Positions 36,046-42,939 of a stretch of 45,467 nucleotides of DNA are shown here, one piece after another. The stretch spans positions 287 to 45,753 of the forward strand of contig NZ_AQWR01000015.1 in NCBI RefSeq assembly GCF_000375645.1. The letters run 5' to 3'. Under the pieces are notes generated by a model. It did no database searches. It worked only from the letters and a program-made list of their open reading frames with translations, and was not told where the DNA came from. The translations under genes were made by a program, and so were the position numbers. How positions within the stretch are numbered: the stretch's first letter is position 1; every line of letters begins with the position of its first letter. This DNA is from Porphyromonas bennonis DSM 23058 = JCM 16335 (GTDB lineage Bacteria; Bacteroidota; Bacteroidia; Bacteroidales; Porphyromonadaceae).

Positions 36046-37965
36046 TTATACTCGCTCCAGTAGGCGCTCCACCTCAGTCATTATCCCCTCCTCGTCGATG
36101 CCCACATAGGCACGCTGTACTGATACATCCCCATGCCTGATGTACTCATCCCCGACGCCCATACGGCGGATCGGGATCGACACACCCTGATCAGCGTAGT
36201 ACTCAAGGAGTGCGCTCCCCATCCCACCGGCGAGAGCCGCATCCTCGATGGTGAGGATCCGACGATACCGCTTGGGGAGCTCATCCAGCAGCTCTGTGTC
36301 AAGGGGCTTAAGGAAGCGCAGGTTGATCAGCCCGACAGATTGCCCTCTCTCCTCCCTAAGCTGCTCGACGACACGCCGAGCGACAGCGCCCACTGGTCCG
36401 TAAGTGACGATCACCAGTTCATCCCCCACAGCCAGCTCGTCACTCTTGCCGATCGGCAGCTCCTCCATCGGTGCATGCCAGTTGCCATTACTACCCTCGC
36501 CGCGCGGGTAACGGATGACGAAGGGTCCCTCATCCTTGTGCTGATAAGCGGTGTACATCATCATCCGCAGCTCCCACTCATCGATCGGTGACATCAGTGT
36601 CAGCCCGGGGATCGACCGCAGGTAAGCGAGGTCATACAGTCCCTGATGCGTCATCCCGTCATTGCCGACAAGACCGGCCCGATCGACGCAGAGGATCACC
36701 GGGGCTTTCTGCTCCGCCACGTCGTGGATCACTCCGTCCACTGCCCGCTGGAGGAAGGTGGAGTAGATGTTGCAGAAGGGGATCTGCCCCTCCAGCGCCA
36801 GACCGGCAGAGAAGGTGACGGCGTGCCCCTCGGCGATACCGACATCGAAGACCCGCTCCGGATACTTGCGGAGCATATACCCCATGGAGCTCCCCGAGAT
36901 CATCGCTGGAGTAATCCCCACGACCCGGTCGTCCAGGTCGGCTAGGTCGACTAAGGTTTTCCCAAATACCTCCTGAAACTTCTCCGGTGCTCCATTTTTC
37001 TTACCCTTCTTTGCCAGCTCTCCGGTGCGGAGGTCGAAGCGTCCCGGGGCGTGCCATAGGACGGAGCTGTCCTCGGCCGGCTTATACCCCTTCCCCTTCA
37101 CCGTCTTGACGTGAAGCAACTTCGGTCCCTCGAAGTCCTTGATCGCCTCCAGCACAGAGACAAAGGTCTCAATGTCATTGCCATCAATGGGACCGAAGTA
37201 GCGCATGCTGAAGTCCTCGAAGAAATTACCCTCATCGGTCATCAGCGCCTTGATGCTGTTATTGAAGCGCTGAAGGTTTCGCTTCCTCGAGTCTGTGAGG
37301 AGATTGAGCTTCGAGAGCCCCTTCGCGCCCATATTGCGGAGCTTATTATACTCAGGGCTTGTGATAAACTTGACCAGATACCGGCTCAGCCCACCCGTCG
37401 CGGGGTCGATGGAGATGTGGTTGTCATTGAGAATGACGAGGACGTTATTGTGCCGCTCGGAGACGTTGTTTAGCCCCTCAAAAGCGAGCCCTCCCGAGAG
37501 AGCCCCGTCGCCGATCACTGCGATGACATGATTATCCTTCTGATCCAGCTTACTCCCAGCAGCATAGCCGACCGCGGCGGAGATAGAGTTGGACGCATGG
37601 CCTGAGATAAATGCGTCGTAGATGCTCTCTCCCGGGTGGAGGAAGCCGCTGATGCCACCCCACTGACGTAACGTGGGAAATGCCTCTCTCCTGCCTGTCA
37701 GGAGCTTATGTGCATAAGCTTGGTGTCCGACATCCCAGATCACCTTATCCTCCGGAGCGTCGTAGACGTAGTGGACTGCCACAGCAATCTCCACGGCCCC
37801 CATACTGGCTCCGAAGTGCCCCGGGGTCTGACTCAGCACCTCCGTCAGGTAGAGACGGATCTCGCGGCAGAGCTGAGGGAGCTGCGAGCGATCGAGTCGC
37901 TTGAGATCCGCAGGGGTGTCGATATGTCTGAGGAGAGGATAGCAGTCGTCTTTCTTAGCACACAT
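36046..37965 (-). CDS. dxs: 1-deoxy-D-xylulose-5-phosphate synthase
   Basis: Dxs joins pyruvate and glyceraldehyde 3-phosphate, using thiamine diphosphate, to give DXP for isoprenoids, thiamine and pyridoxal phosphate. The 639-residue enzyme has His50 in PGHFGASMG, His81 in DVGHQAY, the thiamine motif GDGALSG (152-158) with NDN (180-182), and the transketolase central and C-terminal domains (GIAEGHAVTFSAGLA, RAGLVGNDGMTHQG). It heads dxs-trkA-trkH-pdxH from a -7 box at 37988-37995. A MITE-like element starts about 40 bases upstream of that box. Confidence 0.97.
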   Translation of the reverse strand: MCAKKDDCYPLLRHIDTPADLKRLDRSQLPQLCREIRLYLTEVLSQTPGHFGASMGAVEIAVAVHYVYDAPEDKVIWDVGHQAYAHKLLTGRREAFPTLRQWGGISGFLHPGESIYDAFISGHASNSISAAVGYAAGSKLDQKDNHVIAVIGDGALSGGLAFEGLNNVSERHNNVLVILNDNHISIDPATGGLSRYLVKFITSPEYNKLRNMGAKGLSKLNLLTDSRKRNLQRFNNSIKALMTDEGNFFEDFSMRYFGPIDGNDIETFVSVLEAIKDFEGPKLLHVKTVKGKGYKPAEDSSVLWHAPGRFDLRTGELAKKGKKNGAPEKFQEVFGKTLVDLADLDDRVVGITPAMISGSSMGYMLRKYPERVFDVGIAEGHAVTFSAGLALEGQIPFCNIYSTFLQRAVDGVIHDVAEQKAPVILCVDRAGLVGNDGMTHQGLYDLAYLRSIPGLTLMSPIDEWELRMMMYTAYQHKDEGPFVIRYPRGEGSNGNWHAPMEELPIGKSDELAVGDELVIVTYGPVGAVARRVVEQLREERGQSVGLINLRFLKPLDTELLDELPKRYRRILTIEDAALAGGMGSALLEYYADQGVSIPIRRMGVGDEYIRHGDVSVQRAYVGIDEEGIMTEVERLLERV

Positions 37966-37987
37966 AGCCGTAACATTATTCTTGGCG

Positions 37988-37995
37988 CAAATATA
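37988..37995 (-). promoter_or_regulatory. -7 box of the dxs operon
   Basis: On the minus strand this reads TATATTTG, 22 bases before the dxs ATG. The MITE-like element begins at 38038, just beyond the expected -33 position. Confidence 0.5.
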
Positions 37996-38037
37996 CCTAT
38001 TTTGCCCCTTTCCCTTTGCCTACGACCCCGGTCCGCA

Positions 38038-38447
38038 GGAGTGACGCATTTGAGCTTTAAAGCAAAGAAGTGATAATCCCTGTCGCTGTGCAATCCTGTC
38101 GACTGATCCACGCCCTGCCGCTACCGACTGCCGATCCCGCAGGGGCGAAGCCCCGGAGGGATCATCGCTTTTTAGACCGGGTGTCGAGGCACGATAGTGC
38201 CTAAGACCCCGGGAAAGAAGTCCCCGGTAAAGATATACGACCCCGCTAGGGCGTCGCACTGCATAAGTAGGCTGATAGTGCGACACCCTAGCGGGGTCGG
38301 GATCGCTTGCGTCGCCCAATCCACGGGTCTTCGGGGCTACGCCCCTCGACCCGTGGCTAAACAACGGGCACCCCTATCGGGGTGCTTCGTTCACCACTCT
38401 TCACAATGAGTCGAATGACTTCTGTACCACTCAAATGCGTCACCCCT
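38038..38447 (+). mobile_element. Complete MITE-like element with inverted terminal repeats
   Basis: The ends are GGAGTGACGCATTTGAG (38038-38054) and CTCAAATGCGTCACCCCT (38430-38447), inverted and nearly identical. The 410-bp body has no gene. Inside, a 23-bp stem (38238-38260 with 38277-38299, one mismatch) forms a large hairpin around CGACCCCGCTAGGG. Smaller hairpins such as GGGGC-GAA-GCCCC also occur. The left half contains CGCTTTTTAGACCGGGTGTC, an imperfect mirror of the right half, so the whole element is a long degenerate palindrome. I see no clear target-site duplication. Two further copies lie at the window ends. Confidence 0.7.
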
Positions 38448-38574
38448 GCCTCGCTCCGACAAGAAAGCACTACAACTCAATCATCACAAGGAGCCCCAAC
38501 TACTATCCAGTTTCATCGGCTGCGCATGTCCATTCACACAAGACTGACTACCAGCAGGTAGCGATCAGTCAATT

Positions 38575-38654
38575 CTACTACCGGTACTAGATTTATCTTT
38601 TCGGTATTAGTGTCAAATATTACCGACAATAGTTTCACCTTGTACCGATATTAG
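38575..38654. repeat. 22-bp palindrome array 5 (four units, decayed)
   Basis: Units lie at 38575-38590 (CTACTACCGGTACTAG), 38597-38610 (CTTTTCGGTATTAG, two bases short), 38617-38632 (ATATTACCGACAATAG) and 38639-38654 (CTTGTACCGATATTAG). Spacers are ATTTAT, TGTCAA and TTTCAC. The period is 22 apart from the two-base loss in unit 2. Mismatches are more frequent than in the other four arrays. It lies between the MITE-like element and the accessory gene at 38810. Confidence 0.85.
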
Positions 38655-38776
38655 TTCGCCACGCTCCTCTCTGCAACAGATGTGCTTGCCCCACCTTATC
38701 TCCAAACCTCCGACAGGCTCCATGAGTAGTGTGTAAATCACAGAATGTGTCGCTACTGTCGGGTGAGGGAAATGGG

Positions 38777-38784
38777 TACATTTG
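38777..38784 (+). promoter_or_regulatory. -7 box of the accessory gene pair
   Basis: TACATTTG fits TAnnTTTG and lies 25 bases before the ATG at 38810. No clear -33 box is seen. Confidence 0.45.
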
Positions 38785-38809
38785 TCCAGTTACTATCAGG
38801 TAAAATGTT

Positions 38810-39280
38810 ATGGAGCAAGAGCACCAAGACGTAAGCCTATTTGAAAAAGGGGGTATTGTACTAGCTATACCCGATGTACCTGTCTCTGAGATTCCACTCG
38901 GGACTGGGGTTAAACTGATGGAGAGTGCGGGACTGGATGGCTCAGTAAAACCCGCTCTCAGAGCTGATGAGGACGCCATTGCTGACGCCATCGGACCAGA
39001 CCACCGCAGCATCGTAATCAGTGCCTACATTGAGCCAGGGACAGATGGTTTCTGGTCTTACACGTATAGCCCCGAGGATGTAGGAGCCTATGGGTACGGG
39101 AGGACCATCAGAGAGGCGAAGAATAGTCTTCTTGACGGGATTGAGATAGTCAAAGAGAGATATGGAGAAATGGATGATCAAAAAATGATGCCCCACTCCA
39201 TAAGAGGGGATTATAGGGTAGAGTTTGACATACAGCCGTCACTCAGAGACTATCCGGACGACCTAGAGATCAAAAAATAG
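38810..39280 (+). CDS. Hypothetical protein with a HicB-like segment
   Basis: The 156-residue acidic, soluble protein is not one I can name. Residues 68-115 (IVISAYIEPGTDGFWSY... then YGYGRTIREAKNSLLDGI) resemble the partial RNase H-like fold of HicB-family antitoxins, in which a beta-hairpin is followed by a G-x-T-xx-EAxx helix. No HicA-type toxin (small, with a G-SH motif) is adjacent, so a hicAB system is not supported. The gene is lower in G+C than its neighbours, follows a MITE-like element and array 5, and is 17 bases before a second unknown gene, with which it is probably cotranscribed. Confidence 0.5.
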   Translation: MEQEHQDVSLFEKGGIVLAIPDVPVSEIPLGTGVKLMESAGLDGSVKPALRADEDAIADAIGPDHRSIVISAYIEPGTDGFWSYTYSPEDVGAYGYGRTIREAKNSLLDGIEIVKERYGEMDDQKMMPHSIRGDYRVEFDIQPSLRDYPDDLEIKK

Positions 39281-39297
39281 TCAAGCGTATCAGGACT

Positions 39298-40083
39298 ATG
39301 GGAGTCGACCTTAACCTCATCCTACCCAACGACTGCAAGGACATAATGGATAATGAGTATGCCCTTGCCTTCTTCAAGGATGCTCTTAATAGAGTTACGG
39401 CATTCTTTGGGGGTAGGAGAGAGTTTGTGACTGAAATAACTATTTACAACTCTGACTCTACAGGATGGGAGGAGTATGAAGTGCCGGAGTACAGCTTTAC
39501 CATTCCTCTGATATCAGCGACGTACTACCTGAACAAAGGGTACTGGGAGGTTTCTACTGGAGATCGATACTGCTTCTATTTTTGGCCATATTCTGGAGAT
39601 GTGGATAGGAATGGAAACCCTTATATCGGAGCACGCTACAATTGTTTCAATGCGGCAAGAATAATGGGTTTCTCTGAGGGATGGATTAGTGATGATTACC
39701 ACTCCTGGAGATGTCTGGTGGGAGATGTAGATAGTGACTTTGAGACTTGGCTAAGATACGGTAAGGATGAGGAGGATGCGATAGTCCATGAGTATTCCAT
39801 GAGTATCTTCGGAGATGAGTTTGGCGAGTACAAAGACTATGCTACCAAGTACCACGACTCATTCAAGGAGTGCTTTGACTTGCTTGAGTCTTTTGAGAGA
39901 GATTATCCGGAGTACAGAGTTCTAACGATAGGATGCCCTGATAAGGAATTTACCCTGGTCTCCGATGGAAACAACATCTTTATGTTTGATGCCGACACTG
40001 GGATGCGTCTCTCAGACTTTCCCATTGAGAAATTCTTGTCTGACCCTAGTGGGGAAGAACCTATACCCTTCCCCCGAGAGTGA
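39298..40083 (+). CDS. Hypothetical protein, partner of the HicB-like gene
   Basis: The 261-residue protein is acidic and rich in aromatic residues (Tyr, Phe, Trp), with no signal peptide, membrane helix or recognised motif. It starts MGVDLNLILPNDCKDIMDN. The composition (many Asp/Glu, clusters such as YCFYFWPYSGDVDRNG) is like that of immunity or other single-domain adaptor proteins, but that is only an impression. It is 17 bases after the HicB-like gene, visibly lower in G+C than core genes, and ends at the convergent terminator shared with rplI. Confidence 0.5.
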   Translation: MGVDLNLILPNDCKDIMDNEYALAFFKDALNRVTAFFGGRREFVTEITIYNSDSTGWEEYEVPEYSFTIPLISATYYLNKGYWEVSTGDRYCFYFWPYSGDVDRNGNPYIGARYNCFNAARIMGFSEGWISDDYHSWRCLVGDVDSDFETWLRYGKDEEDAIVHEYSMSIFGDEFGEYKDYATKYHDSFKECFDLLESFERDYPEYRVLTIGCPDKEFTLVSDGNNIFMFDADTGMRLSDFPIEKFLSDPSGEEPIPFPRE

Positions 40084-40122
40084 CAAAGGGGGCGCGCCGG
40101 CTAACCGACACGCCCCTCTTGT
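40083..40122 (-). terminator. Terminator of rpsF-rpsR-rplI, possibly bidirectional
   Basis: GGGGCG (40089-40094) pairs with CGCCCC (40111-40116), and CGG/CCG extends the stem around CTAA with some mismatches. Outer ACAA/TTGT can also pair. On the minus strand it runs into CTTTGTC. It lies between the convergent stop codons of the unknown + gene and rplI. Confidence 0.6.
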
Positions 40123-40144
40123 GCAAATGGGAATGTGCTAAGGA

Positions 40145-40711
40145 TTACTCAGCAGACTCTGCCTCGTTGCTCTCAGCAGCAGCCTCCTCGCCCTCCTGCT
40201 CCTCCTCAGAGGCAGCGACAGGCTCCTCAGCCGGCTTCTCCTCCTCCTTCGGGAGCTCGAGGTCCTCAGGATTCTCGCTGGTGACGATGACAGGCACCTC
40301 TACGGCGATATCCTTGTGGAAGCGAATCTTGGCGACGTACTCGCCGATCTCCTTGATGCCGGGCATCTCGATCATCTTGCGATTGATCTCATAGCCCTGA
40401 GCCTCCAGCTCGTCAGCCACCATAGTGGTGGTGATGGAGCCGTAGAGGCTACCGGTAGAGGAGGTCTTGGCGGAGAGCTCCACCTTGGCACCGCTCAGCT
40501 TGTCGGCATGCTTCTGCGCCTCAGCCTTGAAGGCCTCGAGCTTACCTGCCTGCTGACGGAGGTTCTCCTCGTGTGAACGGAGAGCGCTCTCGGTAGCGAG
40601 CACAGCCATACCCTTAGGGATTAGAAAGTTGCGACCATATCCGGGCTTCACGTCTACGATCTCGTTCTTGAAGCCGAGGTTACGGACATCTTCTTTCAAA
40701 ATAAGTTTCAT
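40145..40711 (-). CDS. rplI: 50S ribosomal protein L9
   Basis: The 188-residue protein is a normal L9 for about 150 residues: the N-domain MKLILKEDVRNLGFKNEIV and VKPGYGRNFLIPKGMA, a long central helix, and the C-domain. It then continues into an acidic low-complexity tail of about 35 residues made mostly of Glu and Ala. Such tails occur on L9 in some Bacteroidetes. It is last in rpsF-rpsR-rplI, 49 bases after rpsR. Confidence 0.95.
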   Translation of the reverse strand: MKLILKEDVRNLGFKNEIVDVKPGYGRNFLIPKGMAVLATESALRSHEENLRQQAGKLEAFKAEAQKHADKLSGAKVELSAKTSSTGSLYGSITTTMVADELEAQGYEINRKMIEMPGIKEIGEYVAKIRFHKDIAVEVPVIVTSENPEDLELPKEEEKPAEEPVAASEEEQEGEEAAAESNEAESAE

Positions 40712-40760
40712 ATTCTGTCTCCTTTTAGTATTCTCAAAAATTGATTGTCAGACTCCCGGA

Positions 40761-41042
40761 TCACCTCTCCATCAGGTCGGTAACGTAGGGGAGGAGGGCA
40801 AGGTGGCGAGCACGCTTGACCGCCTGAGCGACGCGGCGCTGAAACTTCAGCGAGTTGCCGGTGATGCGACGGGGAAGGATCTTACCCTGCTCGTTGAGGA
40901 ATCTCTTGAGGTACTCAGGGTCCTTGTAGTCGATGTAGTTGATGCCGGCCTTCTTGAAGCGACAGTACTTCTGCTTGTCGCGGGTCAGCTGGGTCAGGTA
41001 GCGCATCTTGGCTCTGCCCTTGTTGTATGTCTTCTTTGCCAT
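40761..41042 (-). CDS. rpsR: 30S ribosomal protein S18
   Basis: The 93-residue basic protein has the S18 core: [34 protein letters not shown] and the C-terminal [12 protein letters not shown]. It partners S6 on the 30S platform. It lies 31 bases after rpsF and 49 before rplI, the standard bacterial order. Confidence 0.97.
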   Translation of the reverse strand: MAKKTYNKGRAKMRYLTQLTRDKQKYCRFKKAGINYIDYKDPEYLKRFLNEQGKILPRRITGNSLKFQRRVAQAVKRARHLALLPYVTDLMER

Positions 41043-41073
41043 GATATGTCAGTTTGCTTGTGTTACCGGATCT

Positions 41074-41454
41074 TTACTCTGCCTGTGCCTCCTCAGCGGG
41101 AGTCTCAGTAGCAGCAGGGGTAGTCTCCTTGTGGTTGCGACGACGCTTCTCAGCGTACTCGTGAGCAAAGCGATCCTGCTTGAAGGTCAGGAAACGGATG
41201 ACATGGTCATCGCGGCGGAAGTTGATCTCGAGCGTATCGACAAAGTCAGGCTCTGCGTCAAACTCGATGAGGAAGTAATTACCGGTAGATAGCTTGTGGA
41301 TCGGGTAGGCAAGCTTGCGCTGACCCCACTCCTCACAGTTCACCACGACACCACCGTTGTCGGTGATCAGATTGGCGAACTTATCTACCGTTTCCTTTGT
41401 CTGGTCGGCAGACAAAATGGGAGTTAAAATGAAAACGGTTTCGTAATGGTTCAT
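41074..41454 (-). CDS. rpsF: 30S ribosomal protein S6
   Basis: The 126-residue protein starts [18 protein letters not shown] and includes [22 protein letters not shown], both clear S6 features. The C-terminal 25 residues form a basic then acidic low-complexity tail ([13 protein letters not shown], then AEEAQAE). It heads the operon with rpsR and rplI from a complete promoter at 41502-41532. Confidence 0.97.
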   Translation of the reverse strand: MNHYETVFILTPILSADQTKETVDKFANLITDNGGVVVNCEEWGQRKLAYPIHKLSTGNYFLIEFDAEPDFVDTLEINFRRDDHVIRFLTFKQDRFAHEYAEKRRRNHKETTPAATETPAEEAQAE

Positions 41455-41501
41455 CTCTGTAACCTTATTAGTTGTGAGTGAATAAATGAATAATTCGGGT
41501 G

Positions 41502-41532
41502 CAAAGGTACCCCTTTATCCCCTCAATTCCAA
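41502..41532 (-). promoter_or_regulatory. Complete promoter of rpsF-rpsR-rplI
   Basis: On the minus strand TTG (41530-41532), a 20-bp spacer and TACCTTTG (41502-41509) match the Bacteroidetes -33/-7 consensus. The ATG of rpsF follows 47 bases downstream. Confidence 0.7.
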
Positions 41533-41554
41533 TACCCCACCGGCTTAGAGTGGA

Positions 41555-42889
41555 TCAGAGATCCACCTGGCGGGCAATGTTGTCGCCGAGTATGCGGTAG
41601 CCGTCGGCATTGGGGTGGAGTCCGTCGCGGAAGAGGGCGTCGATGAGCTCTCCGTCCTCAGTCAGTCCCTCGGAGACGTCGATGAAGGTGGCTCCCGGGA
41701 TGACGCTTATGAGCGACTCGGTCAGCATATTGAGCGGGCGGATACGGGACATCATATCCTTGCGGGGCAGCACCCCGAGGACATAGAGTCGAGCCTTGGG
41801 CTTCATACGCCGGATGAGGGTCGCCGTCTCAGCGATGCCGAGGGCGATGTGCTGGTTGTCGTCTCCGGCAGAGAGGTTGTTGGTACCGATGGCGAGGAGG
41901 ATCACCTCGGGGTCGCAGTCGTCGATCTCCCCGTGGGTGAGGCGCCAGTTCAGGTTCTCCACCCGGTCCCAGCCGAAGCCCATATTGGTCACCACGCGGT
42001 CCCCGAAGAGCTTGTTCCAGGAGTCATCCCCGCGGTGGTGCTGAGATGCCGGCAGCCCGGACCAGTAGTGCATAATAGAGTTGCCCAGCACCAGCACGCT
42101 CGGCTTGGCGGTTCGATTGCGGAGGATCACCTCGTTGTGCCGCCGCTCCCAGACGTAGGACGCTCTGTCCCTCGACTGCGTCACCGGCGGGCAGACCCAC
42201 TTCGTCGGCAGCCCCAGAGCCTCTCTCGCTTCCGTGGCAAGATCTTTCGCTTCCCCTGTAAGGATTAGGCGAGGTCGGGACTTCATCATCTCCTCCTTGG
42301 ACAATCCCTCAGGGACAGTGATCACCGGGATGTCCAGCTCACGCTCCAGCCGAGCCGCACGGGTCTCCGACGGGCTCACGCCGCGCTCCGCCGGCAGACA
42401 GACTAAGATCGGTCGCTCCTCCCGATCGGGAAGCCAGTCGAAGTACGCCCCATCGTCCACGCCCACCTGCAGTGACGTGACCGTCACCCCGAGGGGCAGA
42501 TAGAGTCGGCAACGGTCGCCGTACTTATGGGTGCTCTTCGTCTCAGGCTTGGTAAAGGTGATGATGTCGCCCGCCACCATTGTCTCTCGGCAGGGTCGTG
42601 TCACTCCGTCGCAGTCGGTAGCGAAGAGGTCTACCCCCGATGAGATCGCCCCTTCGGCAGTAATGCGGACGCGGATCATCGGTGAGGTGGTATAAAACTC
42701 CACCAGCAGCCCATCGGAGCCGCTTCCCTTCCCAGCCCGCTCGTAGAGACCGGCGTCGGTCGTCAGTCGTCTCTGCACCAGGCAGGGATCGGCATTGGCA
42801 GGGTCCATCCACTGCTGAGCCCGTACGACCGGAGTCGACAGCAGGACGATGAGCGAGACGAGGAGTGTGGATCTAAAGTAGGTACTCAT
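41555..42889 (-). CDS. Secreted SGNH/GDSL hydrolase with GxDLY N-domain
   Basis: The 444-residue protein starts at the ATG at 42889, which gives a clear signal peptide (MSTYFRSTLLVSLIVLLSTP, cleaved near VRA). The frame is open upstream but those residues do not fit. An N-terminal beta domain carries a GVDLF motif (85-89), the GxDLY hallmark. The SGNH catalytic blocks follow: GNS with Ser271, GTNN with Asn near 337, and DGLHPN with Asp422 and His425. It is predicted to be a periplasmic or surface esterase acting on acylated glycans; the substrate is unknown. It lies 50 bases after the TonB-receptor gene and may be cotranscribed with it. Confidence 0.9.
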   Translation of the reverse strand: MSTYFRSTLLVSLIVLLSTPVVRAQQWMDPANADPCLVQRRLTTDAGLYERAGKGSGSDGLLVEFYTTSPMIRVRITAEGAISSGVDLFATDCDGVTRPCRETMVAGDIITFTKPETKSTHKYGDRCRLYLPLGVTVTSLQVGVDDGAYFDWLPDREERPILVCLPAERGVSPSETRAARLERELDIPVITVPEGLSKEEMMKSRPRLILTGEAKDLATEAREALGLPTKWVCPPVTQSRDRASYVWERRHNEVILRNRTAKPSVLVLGNSIMHYWSGLPASQHHRGDDSWNKLFGDRVVTNMGFGWDRVENLNWRLTHGEIDDCDPEVILLAIGTNNLSAGDDNQHIALGIAETATLIRRMKPKARLYVLGVLPRKDMMSRIRPLNMLTESLISVIPGATFIDVSEGLTEDGELIDALFRDGLHPNADGYRILGDNIARQVDL

Positions 42890-42939
42890 ATATAAATAGG
42901 TGTCTATCGTTCTGACCGACAAGATACCCAAAACCCCGG

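Noticed and set aside
5069-38654. The palindrome arrays as CRISPR arrays
   Set aside because: Repeats are 16-18 bp with only 4-6 bp between them, there are at most four units, and no cas gene is present.
38810-39280. A complete HicAB toxin-antitoxin system
   Set aside because: Only a HicB-like segment is seen; the neighbouring 261-residue protein is far larger than HicA and lacks its motif.
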